Positions 32,262-43,725 of a stretch of 64,000 nucleotides of DNA are shown in pieces. A model generated the notes under the pieces. It was not told the DNA's origin. It ran no database searches and saw only the letters and a program-made list of their open reading frames with translations. The translations under genes and the position numbers were made by a program. Position 1 is the stretch's first letter; the number at the start of each line of letters is the position of its first letter. Where the stretch lies: assembly GCA_947172415.1 (NCBI GenBank), contig OX359191.1, forward strand, positions 7,921,130 through 7,985,129, in the 5' to 3' direction. This DNA comes from Chondrosia reniformis (taxonomy: Eukaryota; Porifera; Demospongiae; Chondrillida; Chondrillidae).

Positions 32262-34094
32262 TTAATGCTCTTCTGTCTTTCTAAGGTCGCTCCAACTGAC
32301 ACCAATCACCGCATAACGGTCTTTACTTAATGATAAGTGTTCTGTTTCAGAGGTCCTTGTAGTACTGGTGCTAATGGAATTTCGCTTGCGCTGACTATTA
32401 TCTGAAGATTTGCTCCTCAGTGAAAAGAGTCCCGATAGTCTGCTGGAAGACCTCCTAGGAGGGTCATCGTCTGTCTGTGGAATGTAATTGTTATCCTGTA
32501 GTTGTAAAACTGCTGGACAACTTATCTTTCTGGGGCTGGAATGTGTTGGCTCCACAGAGAGAGCTGGTTTGAGCATACTTATAGTGTCCTGTGAAGAAGG
32601 CAAATCACTTTCATTGCTTTGAGAGCTTTCCTGTTCGTTCAAGCTGTTATCTTCCACTTCTAACATAGGCGGGCTCTCTGGATGGATAAAGATGGCTACA
32701 GGAGGCTCTGGAGTTCCTTCAGAAGCTTCAGGTTCTTGACTACATACAATCTCAACAGAATTGTCTCCATCCGCAGTCTCAGATTCTCCGATTCTTATTG
32801 TGGTTGTGAAATGGACATTTGTATCTTCCTCCTTTTTATAGTATCGCCCATTTTCAACATCTTTTTTGTTTTTGTCTTCTTCGGCTCCAAGTGCTGTCTC
32901 GGTGGATTCTGCAACCTTTAGCTTTCCTCTTTTGCAAAATGCCTTCTTAAAGGCTTGTACATATGGCGCAATGTCTGTAACACAGTATAGGAGAAGGCAC
33001 GAAAGCAGTATCTCCATTAGCCTAGCAACATCAAATAAAACTAGCCAGTTAATTGGATCTTCCCTAACGTGATCACTCGTGATCTCCCCTCTAAAATAAG
33101 CACAGGATCGAGTTAGAATTAAGATATTATATATTAGCCTCGCCACGTTAATGCCAGAGTATAAAATTCCCAGCACTGCTACAAAATACGTTACGAGAGT
33201 GACTTTGCGCAATGCCCTCCTGTGGTGAGATCTAACTTCACGGATCATCTTGACACTCCCGCGGGCTCTTGTTCCACTTTTACGGCCAATGGAAAACCTG
33301 CTGCCATGTTGCTTTCTCTTGACAATGAGGGAGGTTGTTTTTATAGAGTGTCTTATCTCTTTGATGAGCTTGATGCCCACACACAAAAACAGCAGACACA
33401 CCAGAATGCCCCAAGCGGCGTAGAACGCTTCACAGCTTATCAAAGCGACTAAAGCAGCTCCCGACGCCGTTAGCCCAACCACTTCAAAGATAACTGCTAC
33501 TACGTAATGAATCAGAGAAAGTGGAATAATCACTTTCGGTTTTTGTAATACTTCAGGTCCGATGCGAATCTTGGCTGCGAGTACTAGGGTTAGAAAGACC
33601 ACTGTGTAACTAGCAGTTAGACTCGGAAAGCCCAGGGCGTCCATAAGCCTAAGTGGCACCTTGCACTCCAGCAAGTTACCTTTGCAGCTGCCTGCCATTA
33701 TCACAGATATGAGAATATTAAAGAAGAACCGAGAGACGCCTAACACGGCCAGAGCCAAGTACACTACCACAGTCGTCTTTAGCTGAAACCTATCTATCTC
33801 GCGCCTTTTGAATAATAGGAAGAGAGAAACACATGCCAGCAGTAGAAAGAGGATTCCAAAGATGATGGTAGACGTGTGAAGAGCCGCTTTCCAACCGTCT
33901 GACTCTAACACGTCAGCATTCCAATTGCAGAGATTAGGAGCGGACAATCTCAGAACATCTCTAGTCATGAATGTCGGCTTTATGAGGGCCGCTAAACAAC
34001 TTGTATGCACACTCTTGTTGGCTCCGTGGCCATAGGCTAACAATTCACTACAACTGCTATTCTCCATGACTGCGCACTGAAGCGCTCCAAACAT
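32262..34094 (-). CDS. Seven-helix membrane protein, possibly PRRT3/PRRT4-like
   Basis: This is a single-exon gene for 610 residues. An N-terminal ectodomain of about 70 residues has several Cys and NxS sites. Hydrophobic helices then lie near 75-97, 107-130, 155-178, 185-208, 213-240, 305-330 and 355-378. A long loop rich in Lys/Arg/Ser lies between helices 5 and 6, and a tail of about 230 residues rich in Ser, Pro and acidic residues ends the protein. No class A GPCR signature (DRY, NPxxY) is visible. The pattern around LGFPSLTASY and the following LIHYVV recalls the seven-helix region of vertebrate PRRT3/PRRT4, from memory and weakly. Translation could instead start at the second Met (34067). 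Function unknown. Confidence 0.7.
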   Translation of the reverse strand: MFGALQCAVMENSSCSELLAYGHGANKSVHTSCLAALIKPTFMTRDVLRLSAPNLCNWNADVLESDGWKAALHTSTIIFGILFLLLACVSLFLLFKRREIDRFQLKTTVVVYLALAVLGVSRFFFNILISVIMAGSCKGNLLECKVPLRLMDALGFPSLTASYTVVFLTLVLAAKIRIGPEVLQKPKVIIPLSLIHYVVAVIFEVVGLTASGAALVALISCEAFYAAWGILVCLLFLCVGIKLIKEIRHSIKTTSLIVKRKQHGSRFSIGRKSGTRARGSVKMIREVRSHHRRALRKVTLVTYFVAVLGILYSGINVARLIYNILILTRSCAYFRGEITSDHVREDPINWLVLFDVARLMEILLSCLLLYCVTDIAPYVQAFKKAFCKRGKLKVAESTETALGAEEDKNKKDVENGRYYKKEEDTNVHFTTTIRIGESETADGDNSVEIVCSQEPEASEGTPEPPVAIFIHPESPPMLEVEDNSLNEQESSQSNESDLPSSQDTISMLKPALSVEPTHSSPRKISCPAVLQLQDNNYIPQTDDDPPRRSSSRLSGLFSLRSKSSDNSQRKRNSISTSTTRTSETEHLSLSKDRYAVIGVSWSDLRKTEEH

Positions 34095-34436
34095 AGGTTT
34101 TTAATGGCGTGCCAGAACTTCCGCTATGAGCACTTTTGATGAAAAAATGGCGCACATTTGCTTCCCACATTCTTTAAGCACGATACTAGAATTCCTGCTT
34201 CAAACAGAATCTTAAGTAGCTTACACATATAAATAAAATGACTACCCTCCTGGATATCTCAACTCTAAGAACTTGCCTTATGTGCATTAATAAGATTTAA
34301 TGTATAAAGGCAGGTGACATTCATCAGATGTTAACGTTAGTAAATGAATTTAATTAGAAGTTAATATGACTTATAAAAATTGTAAGTGTAGAGCCAATTG
34401 TTGTTACCATGGCTACCTTAGTTGAAACAAACCAGT

Positions 34437-37400
34437 TCAAAGTGGGTTATCCTTAGGCTGCTCTGAATCAGGGCTACAGGGAGGATGGTCATTTGTTTCG
34501 CATTCATCTTCTTTTGACTCAGAATCAACATCTGCAACACTGCTGCTTTGCTTCATCTCTGTAGTTTTCTCTTCCTGCTTTGCCTCCTTTGTCTCAACTT
34601 TCTTCCTTTTAGCCCTCTTCTTTCTCTTAATGGAGTACAATGGCTGAAATGACTCAATGACACCCATATCGGCATCAAGGTTTGGAAGGAGCCAGAATGT
34701 AATATTTCCATAAGTGACCAACCATATTAGGGCATACAGAAGCCAGCGCACTAATAAGAAAGAAAAAGTTACTAACACAATATTCAAAATATTATTTTAC
34801 CTTAATTCCATACTCCATAATCAAATTCATAATCAAATTCTTTTCTGAATATATTCTCTAGACTTCCTTAGTGTTAAACAAAACACAAAGTCTAGAGTAT
34901 TTAACACAACATTGACATTACTAACCACCTTAACTAAATAAACTGTATGTATGTAAATTTTTTAATCATCAAAAGGTATACCCACAGTAACCATAGTTAC
35001 AACCTTTAAAATTAAATCAAAAAAAACTACAGAGAATTTACAGTTAAATACAAAATACAGTAGAATGAACAAATACATTATAAAAAACTTTCTTCCAACG
35101 AGGCTAGTATCAAAGTGAAAATATGCGATGATTAATCACACTAAATACCCCTCCATTTGCACATCTATCTGATCTAACCCAATTTGTCTACTAGATGTTT
35201 CTCAATATCATTCTTATCAGTAAGATAACTTTAGCATTTTAACACTGCTCTTTCAAGTATGTGATTCAGTAAAATTTAATGAGACTAAACTACTTCAAAA
35301 TAAGCAATGCATTAACATGCGTGGAACAGGACAGTGAACTGCACAGCAAGACAGGACACAAAACTAAATTTGGACAGGATCTAAATGGTTCCTTTTCGGT
35401 CCTCCAACCACACCACAATTAGATCTTGGGCAGGTATATATAACAGCTTCCTACATGTAGTGGTCATTGATGTTATGCATTGAATACTGGTATATACATA
35501 TAGAATCCTGGTAAATTATATTATTTTTTGGGTCTCCAGGATATGAATTATGTATCCAGGATCTACTTAATTTAACTCAGTTACCAAAATCAAGTCAGAG
35601 TATACACTAATACACTAATCGTGTTTGCATTTTGTTTCCAATATAGATATCATCATTGTAGTTATATATAATTGGGCAGTTCAAACAATTTTATAGGTGA
35701 AGTAAATAGATACGTACATGGTACTTTTGAACATTTATCAAGAACACAGTTTATTGCTGTGACCATACATAGATACATACATCAACCTTGACAAATATTT
35801 AGACAATAGGATGACTGTTGTACATACATACGTACACTTTCTACATGCAAATCTGTTTTGAACACTGGAATGATTCAGCATCAGTTTCGGAATAGGTGGG
35901 TCTTGGGAATAGAAATCATAAAATATTATGACCTTTTGACAATAAATGAAAACCTTTTTAGTCTCTTGCATTTCTAGGATATCTGATGCAAACATTTCAT
36001 TCCAATAAGATCAGCCTATTCACCTGAAAGTAGGTAGACTTAAAGCCTTAAGAAGGTAAATTCACTATTAATACATAATATGTCTTTTCAATAGAATAAT
36101 CATTGACTAAGGCATTGATGTTTTCTTACATCTTTAGAGTCAAATACAGGCATTTTTCAACAATCATACATAGCTATGTCAATTGTAAAATGATAGATCT
36201 CTAGAATAACTTTCATTCAATACACTATATATACGTACATCAAAAAAACTCAAAGATTTTAAGTACAGTTAGATATTTAGAAAAAGGATGACCAGTTGAA
36301 GACTTAATAGATAATGAAAGAAAAGTGATGGAATAAAAGGTTAAAAGGCAACTGTGTACATGTACCCATCCTGTTAAAGGAACCATTTGAATGGCAACAA
36401 GACCACAATTATGTGTCTGATTCCTCCCGTGACAGGCACAGTAATGATGTAAGGACAATCCCAACAACAAGAACTGTCCATATAAGCCTTAAGAACTGTC
36501 CATATAAGCCTTAAGAACTGTCCATATAAGCCTTAAGAACTGTTCATATAAGCGATAAGAACTGTTCATATAAGCGATAAGAACTGTACATATAAGCGGA
36601 TCATTTTATTACATCAAACAATACTAAATTAGCATCCAAACTATGTACACATACTAATTAAATAGAAAATACTGTATATATGTACGTATACGTACAAATT
36701 ATGTTTGCCTACTTCTTACCCAGGAGACAGTTACAGTACGTGAATACTGTCTTAATTATTTCAAGGGTTTAAAGTGTTATGAATGAGGAAATAACACTGT
36801 GGGCACAACTATAGAATATTGGATGTATTGATTGCATAAGAACTAATGCATAAACTGTCTACAAGAGACTAGTCAAGCAACACTGGAAAGCTTCTGTAGT
36901 GACTGACAGGGAAAGGTGCATTTCATTGGGTTCAGGAGCGTCAGAGGTGACTTAAAGGAGAGATCATCATTATCATTGATAATATAGAGTTGAGATGGCT
37001 CATTTCTAGTCTTTTGAGCGTCTAGAGATGCAGTTTGTTCTTCATGAAACGGTTCAACCCTGGGTGTCTTCTTTAGCGACTGACACAGACGAACCATGTT
37101 TGGCACAGTTAGAAGAAATCCCCATCATCTAATTACATAGAGTTGATTAAGGTGCTGTGCTGAGGTTATGTTGCTAGCTACCTAGCTAGCTTAGTTTATT
37201 CATTTATTTAGTGAAAATAGATACTTAAATTGGTGTGCTGCTCATACATACATTTGTCTCACAATTACATACTTAGCCAAAATAAACATTCCCAAAGTGA
37301 TTCAATCCATAAAAATCAATCACAAAATTAGTAATATTTTGCATGGGGTCACTAAACAAGGATAATCAGATGATCTGTGTGTATGAAATTGAGCTAGTTA

Positions 37401-40400
37401 GTGGAATACTACAGACAATACGTCTACAGTGGCCTAACTGCATGTACCTCCTCTGTTGCTAATAACATATAGTCTTTGGTATACGTACATTCTTAATACA
37501 CATACGTATTATTGCTACTCTACTGTCATATACAGTCAAACCCTGTTAGGTCAGGACCATATAAAAATTTCATCTTAACAGAAAGGAGGGGGTGTGACTG
37601 TTGATGTGAATTAACAGAACTAGATAATTTTCCTAGTAAATGATGCTAATTAAAAGACTGTTGAAACAAAAAGCTATGTATAAAGTGGAGTGGTAGATGT
37701 CTTTTATAGTAGTTTTTTTCTATTTATAGTATTCAGTTAGTTTCTTTGACTTGAAGACATACAGATCTCTGAAGTTTTAATTACCCTTTCCATTGCATCC
37801 AAGTGACTAAAAACTTGTTTCCTTCCTCTTGTCTCCGAAAATTTCATCTTATCCGAACATTTTTATAAAAATATTTCACACTAAGCAAATCTTTAAGCAC
37901 AGAAGCTATATAGTAAAAATCGGGACTGGAAGGAAATTTCATCTTAACCAAATTTTCAGTTCATCTTAACAGAGGGTTCAACTGTATGTAGCAAAGTATT
38001 CCTTCAGTATGCGAAGTATGTATACTATACACAAAATAGTAAACTTCAAATTGACATCAGAAAATAAAGACGCCACTGTGCTACTAATCAATCATACCAT
38101 AATTTAAAGAATGTAATTAACTGGCTAATTCTGAAAATTACCACCTTGCAATTTATAAAGATCCTCAACTAGCTATCATTTGTAGAATATTACTTGTTTT
38201 CTGGGAAGAGAAACCTCAAGAAAACATCAGGCAGTCTACACAAGCAAGCACATGCGACACACACCTTATCACTATAGAGACTATAAGACATGCCAGTTAT
38301 ATGGTACCGCATGACAGAGATAAGGAACATGAGGAAGACAGGCAGTTAAGTGCACTAATAATATTAGGAACTTGACCTTAAAAAATTCATTAGAGGGACA
38401 CACAATCCTAATATGTAATATTAAATGGTAACTTTAGGCAAAAAGACCTTGTGCATTAAATACAGTAGTCGCATATTCAGCAGAAATGCTCTTAAGGAAA
38501 GAGGATATGTACGTACGTACGTACGTACATCAGAGCCTGAAGGACAGACAATCCCAATATGAAGTATGTAATATTAAATGGTAACTTTAGGCAAAAAGAC
38601 TTTGAAAATAAATACAGTAGTTGCATATTCAGCAGAAATGCTCTTAAGGAAAGAGGATACATATGTAACACATTAAAGGTGACACAACTGTTTGATTGGG
38701 AATTTACATACTCTTCTACAGAGAGGAAAATACTAGCTAATAGAATAAGGATTCCTTCTAACTGCGTCGAACTTATCTTTGGGATGGTACATCCTTCGAC
38801 TTTTTAAGAATTTAAAAACGCAGTTTGGTTTTGCTTTTTGGTCAAATGTTTCGACCCTGGGGATCTTCCCTGGGGATCTTCCCTAGGGATCTTCCCTGAG
38901 TCAGTGACTCAAAACCAAGAAGCAAACCAAACTGCATTTCTAAACGCTCAAAAAGTCAAAGGATGTACCATCCCAAAGATAAGTTTGACGTTATATAAAT
39001 AAAACGTTACTTTTAGCACTTTATACTTGGTAAATCAATTTGTAGTTCCTTAGCATGATTGTATTAAGTATTGAGAAACAAACTAGGGATGACTGTATCC
39101 TGGTTGAAAAGTCCCTATCCAGTCATTCCCTTCTAGAAAAAATAGCAGACTATATAACACCACCTGTTCAGAGTCAATCAATAACTTAAAATATACAAAT
39201 AATTTAAAACATGATTTTTCTTACATGCTACATCTACTTTAGAATACCTAGTGAGAGCTTTGGATGAGGATATGAATATCGTGGCCCAGCATTTTTGATA
39301 CTAACTACTATTCTAAGTAGATGTACATGTAAGAAAAATGTAAGAAGAATGGTGTATTCCAGGACAGGAGATAAAGATACAAAAATGATGCCTATCAGAG
39401 AGTGGTCTTGTGATTGGTTTAAAAACATTTCTATTCAGACTCATTTTTTTCTTTTTTTTCTTTCGAGGTACATTACTCAAATTCTATACTATGTAATACA
39501 ACAAAGTACAGCACTTGTAATTTCGAAACAGCTACAAGCTACCATTGGTGAATGGCAGCTTTCTTTTACAAACACTAAACTGATGAAGATTACATTTTAC
39601 TGAAATATTGGAAGGTTGTGTGCCAAGCAATTTTGACATAACTCTTGTTAATATATTAAAGGAATACTTTGTTCACTATCCCTAATTACAACATAATCAA
39701 TGTATGGTGAGTGAAAAAACCTTCCATTAATAAACATTAGAATTAAATATAAAATATTTGTATTAAATGTACACATAGTGTATGTAAGACCCCTAGATTT
39801 AGCATAGAGAGCCAAGGATTCACAGAAGATCAAGATAAAGAAAAAGACAAAGACTCCCAGGATCACTGATGAAGGGTGGAATTCCCAGAAACAGCTGTCT
39901 GATCCAGTGGAGAAGAAGATTAAAGAAGAAGAAAGAAAAGACTCCTGTATCTTCATCCAAAGTTCTCTTCAGGTTTAGTTCCCCTATGGCTTTTTACAGA
40001 ATAGGCATAGCATGTATGAGAATGGTGTATTAGATATTTCATGTGTACATAGTTCACCAAGGTAATGTGATACTAAGCCAAAACACTGCTAGTACACAGA
40101 TACTGTATGATCCTGGTACACCCATGCCATATTTGGAAGTTGTACCACAATAGTATCAAGTCATATGATTGCCAAAAGTGTCAACTGTTTCCATGTCAGA
40201 ATGTACGCATATACGTGTGTGATTGTGATTAGCACAGCAAACTAGACACTTGAATGAACACAAAAACCAATACCATAATCAATAACATACGTATAGAGTA
40301 GAGATAGGAAACTGGTGAAAATAGATGATACAATTACTTGAAATATAGTTCTCCATTAAACCTTATCATTTATGTAGATTCATATATGTAGTATAATAGT

Positions 40401-42948
40401 TCTGTTGTTCAACAAATGCTCTAACATATGCCATCTAATCAAGATAATCCCTTATACAGAAATTCTCACAGTGATAATCCAACCACAACCATATTAAATC
40501 ATTTAAGGCGGAGATATGAGCTATTGTTACTAACTTAGTACTCTAACTACCACAACAAGGCTGCAAATGTATTCCCTCATGTGAATAGGCACCACCGCCT
40601 GCACAACCAACTTGTTATGGCTACAGTCATCACAGACTCTAGTCACAACAACCAATTCTGCTAATAGAAACCACCCTGTCACATGAGTAAACTAAATACA
40701 TATACTGTATAGCCAGAAATTCTAACAGGCAGCATGTTTGGCAGATTGCTCAAATTATGGCATTTGGCAAAGTTTACTGACAAGATAGCTGTTCTAGTAT
40801 GTTTGGTGTGGTTTGATGGTTGAAATATTGGTCGATTTCTCTCAAAACTGCCAATCCACCAATATAAAATTGCTGCCAAAATATCCGGCTATACAGTATA
40901 CTACACCTATACTACAATAAAAAGTAAATGTTCAATGGGAAACTGAACTTCAAATGAGGATACAAAGGTCTTTTCAAAAGTCATAAAGAGAGAAAAATAA
41001 GAAGTGGTAGTTTTAATTTAAAATGTACATCTTACTTGGCAAGCAACCTTAGGAACTACACAATTGTCACTATTTAGCAGAAATAGACTGGTAACTGTCA
41101 TGTGAATATCACCTGATTGTCATGTGATGCAGTAGTGATGCTGCTGCTTGTACATGCTGTCAACTTACCCAAATATAAACCAAGAAGAATGCCAACCAGA
41201 ACTAAGCCTATGGTAGACAGATACGAGATTACTATTCTTGAAGTATCTGGCCACAGAGGGTACAAGGTAGCAGCTACAGCACCGACAACTAGAGGAATAA
41301 AAGGGAAAGTTTTATAGGCAATCCCCTAAGCTATCTCTATGAACCTCAAGGGATAGCTACTCATCTAAAAGAAATGTCTATCCACTACTCAGTTCAGGGG
41401 ATCCCCAACCACCCGACCCACCCAAGGTATCCCCACCCCACCCAAGGTATCCCCACCCCACCCAAGGTATCCCCACCCCACCCGAGGTATCCCCACCCCA
41501 CCCGAGGTATCCCCACCCCACCCAAGGTATCCCCACCCCACCCAAGGTATCCCCACCCCACCCGAGGTATCCCCACCCCACCCGAGGTATCCCCACCCCA
41601 CCCGAGGTATCCCCACCCCACCCGAGGTATCCCCACCCCACCCGAGGTATCCCCACCCCAACCGAGGTATCCCCACCCCAACCTAGGTATCCCCACCCCA
41701 ACCGAGGTATCCCCACCCCAACCGAGGTATCCCCACCCCAACCGAGGTATCCCCACCCCACCCAAGGTATCCCCACCCCAACCTAGGTATCCCCACCCCA
41801 ACCGAGGTATTACTGTTGCATACTAACGGACGAGAATTCCATAAAAGTATGTTGTTTTGCTGGGTGGGCTGTATATCCAAATGAATATTTCATCGGGAGA
41901 ATCAATAAAGACCTGGTGTTCATGATGGAGGAGACGATATTTTGTCTTTTTCTTTGGAGTGCTGGTAGGAGTTCCATCTGACTCATCTTCCTTTTCGTCA
42001 GATTTTTTGGTCTTCGACTGTACTTTGACCTTACTTCCATGAGCAAAGTATCCTTCAGACAGAAGTCTGTTATATTAGAGACAATAAAAAGTATTATGAA
42101 GAATATCAAATATCTTCAATTCCAGCTACAAAATTGTCATTATTCTGAAATTCTCACCTATCACAGAATCTCTTACATGCTTCTCTATCAGGAAAGTATG
42201 GTGTGACTGTATCATCTTCTTCTGGCTTATCCCTAGCCCATTTTGAAGTTAACAAACTGTCAATAGCTTTTGAACCTAAAAGGACACAATAACATGACAA
42301 CACAGTGTTTGTGCAAAGGAATAATCGATGGAATACTACACCAAGCCAGCCAAGGGACCAAAGGGAATATTAACTTATGACAAAACACATAGATTCCCAG
42401 GGTCACTGATGAAGGGTGGAATTCCCAAAAACAGCTGTCTGGCCCAGTGGACAAGAAGAAGAAAGAAGTAGGCACAGCATGTAGGAAAGTGGTGTATTAG
42501 AATGGGTCGGCCATCTTTTAAAAATTGGCAAAGGAGTTGGCTATTTCTCCATACTGGAACTCTTCTAAACAGTAAACCATTAAATACCCGCCAGTCTGCC
42601 GGACTAAAGGCCCTACAAGTCTTATAGTACTGTAATGATACTGACCATAAAAGTATTCAGCATGTTCTCGTTTCACCAGTACTTTCTTCTTGGGTGCATT
42701 TGAATGTAGAAATTTGGCCACTCCATCCATGACTTTCTTAGTCGCTTTATCAACCCCTCCTTCTTTCTCTCGCACATCCTTTACTTTTCTTTGCTGTAAG
42801 AAATCAAATTTAAGAACTTATAACATCTAATCAGTTTCATTAATGTAGTGATTCATTTTATAGGGTCATACTCTTCGGCTTACGTACATCAGTTAATTCC
42901 AAACTGTCACACAATAAATTTTTGAAATTTTCCTACCTTATTAGACAT
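34437..42948 (-). CDS. SEC62: Translocation protein SEC62
   Basis: SEC62 is an ER membrane partner of the SEC61 channel that helps post-translational import of small secretory proteins. It also acts as an ER-phagy receptor in mammals. Exons are 42948..42937, 42793..42646, 42275..42158, 42066..41828, 41288..41169 and 34750..34437; phases 0, 1, 2, 1 and 1 all fit, giving 316 residues (human 399). Exon 2 has VAKFLHSNAPKKK, exon 3 SKAIDSLLTSKWA and exon 4 IFIWIYSPPSK. Exon 5 carries VAATLYPLWPD with the first helix. Exon 6 carries RWLLYALIWLVTY, FWLLPNLDADMG and then a Lys-rich and acidic tail that is shorter than in human. Intron 4 is mostly minisatellite; intron 5 is 6.4 kb and rich in repeats. 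Confidence 0.92.
36469..36600. repeat. 22 bp tandem repeat, six units
   Basis: Six units of AAGAACTGTCCATATAAGCC plus two bases run without gaps. The first three are identical, the next two share TTCATATAAGCGAT, and the last ends GCGGA. The change in variants along the array indicates stepwise expansion. Confidence 0.95.
36860..37135. repeat. Dispersed repeat family B copy
   Basis: It contains GAGATGGCTCATTTCTAGTC, AACCCTGGGTGTCTTC and the right end GTTAGAAGAAATCCCCATCA. The same order is seen at 43590-43725. Confidence 0.6.
37533..37984. mobile_element. Tc1/mariner (Tigger/pogo-type) MITE, 452 bp
   Basis: The left end reads CAGTCAAACCCTGTTAGG; the right end, reversed, reads CAGTTGAACCCTCTGTTAAG. 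Both are directly flanked by TA, the target-site duplication of this superfamily. Internally, short segments with ATTTCATCTTAAC recur. There is no coding capacity, so it is non-autonomous. Confidence 0.75.
38404..38660. repeat. Imperfect tandem duplication of about 105 bp
   Basis: Copies at 38404-38509 and 38551-38659 share TAATATTAAATGGTAACTTT through GAAATGCTCTTAAGGAAAG with a few differences. A GTAC microsatellite lies between them. Confidence 0.9.
38745..39000. mobile_element. Fold-back element, family B
   Basis: Two arms of roughly 90 bp are imperfect inverted repeats. The left arm runs AACTTATCTTTGGGATGGTA then CATCC, and the right arm ends GGATG then TACCATCCCAAAGATAAGTT. The centre has three tandem copies of a GGGGATCTTCCCT-like unit. 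Left and right ends resemble those of other family B copies, so this is a non-autonomous element with long terminal inverted repeats. Confidence 0.8.
39222..39276 (+). repeat. Family A 5' fragment
   Basis: CATGCTACATCTACTTTAGA and GTGAGAGCTTTGGATGAGG are followed by unrelated sequence. This is a truncated member of the TACATCTACTTTAGA subfamily. Confidence 0.6.
39812..40045 (-). repeat. Dispersed repeat family A copy
   Basis: A nearly complete copy from AAGGATTCACAGAAGATC to ACAGAATAGGCATAGCATG, with GATCACTGATGAAGGGTGG and CAGCTGTCTGATCCAGTGG inside. Confidence 0.75.
41414..41813. repeat. SEC62: 20 bp minisatellite, 20 units, in SEC62 intron 4
   Basis: The unit is GGTATCCCCACCCCAMCCNA on the plus strand. 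Unit types from left to right, by their variable heptamer (A = CCCAAGG, G = CCCGAGG, N = ACCGAGG, T = ACCTAGG), read AAAGGAAGGGGGNTNNNATN. Read in the SEC62 sense each unit is GGGTGGGGTGGGG-rich. It fills about 400 of the 539 bp of intron 4 and ends about 14 bp from the 5' splice site. Long ORFs across it are frame-free repeat readings and are not genes. Confidence 0.97.
42390..42502 (-). repeat. Dispersed repeat family A copy
   Basis: It spans GATTCCCAGGGTCACTGATG to GGCACAGCATGTAGG with an internal deletion. It lies in SEC62 intron 2. Confidence 0.7.
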
Positions 42949-43589
42949 CTTTGAATCAATGCGTACATCATTGGTTTACATATAGCGCCATTTTGTATTG
43001 CGCAATGCCCCTTAGGATGTGTAGTTACGTGTGTGTGACTGTCGGCTGACATGCGCCGCCATTTTCTGTGTATAATCATAATTGGTCACTAGCAATTTAT
43101 CATCTCTTCCACCTTTTCTATAAGTAGCTGCCAGGAGAGACCCAATTGATGAGAAATCATATGCTACATTAACCTTTACTGCCCGTTCAAAATTTAATGC
43201 AAGTGAATCATTCAGCTGTAAAGTTAATATGGAAATTCAAGATGGCTGCTAGACATTTTTAATGCACACTATACATCTGATGATTCAGTCAACACATTCT
43301 GACCGGAGAGGATAGCATTCCAACACTACTTTCCTACCTATTCTGTAATAAATTAAAAGCCTATAGGGAATTAGGCATGTATTTTCATATTAGAAAATAT
43401 CTAAAGATTAGGAATCCAGTATACATATTCTAATCTAATCTAACCTATGTATATTCTATAATATAAGTCTAGAAAGGTAGATAAGAATTCATTATGTCAA
43501 TGCTAACTATGTACATTTATGTACTACATTTATAACGTTATATCTGGAGCTGCATTCATTAAATACACACTCAAGAGTATATTTGAGAT

Positions 43590-43725
43590 GGTTCATCTTT
43601 TAGTCTTTTGAGCATCTAGAGACGAAATTGGAATTCGACCCTGGGGCTCTTCTTCAACAATTAACCATCTCATAGATAAGTTTGATACAGTTATGAAATC
43701 CCTATATATATATCATCTAATGTTC
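43590..43725. repeat. Dispersed repeat family B copy
   Basis: GAGATGGTTCATCTTTTAGTC, TTCGACCCTGGGGCTCTTC and ATAAGTTTGATACAGTTATG followed by AAATCCCT are present in family order. Confidence 0.6.

Larger units (their letters stand above)
34751..41168. other. Large SEC62 intron 5
   Basis: This 6.4 kb intron has no supported gene. It contains tandem repeats, a Tc1/mariner-type MITE, two family B elements and family A copies, each listed separately. Confidence 0.7.

Noticed and set aside
34145..34210. Short plus-strand ORF beginning ATGGCGCACATTTGC, divergent from the 7TM gene
   Set aside because: Only 22 codons with no visible continuation; the start resembles a YY1-type promoter motif instead of a gene.
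36873..37106. Minus-strand ORF of 77 codons
   Set aside because: It lies wholly in a dispersed family B element and has no protein resemblance.
38500..38535. GTAC repeat as a possible CRISPR-like or regulatory array
   Set aside because: It is a simple microsatellite with no spacers; the DNA is eukaryotic.
41374..41880. Several overlapping long ORFs on both strands (PHPRYPHPT-type and GWGYLGWGGD-type readings)
   Set aside because: They are readings of the 20 bp minisatellite, which stays open in several frames. The sequence is inside SEC62 intron 4, whose exon borders fit in phase.
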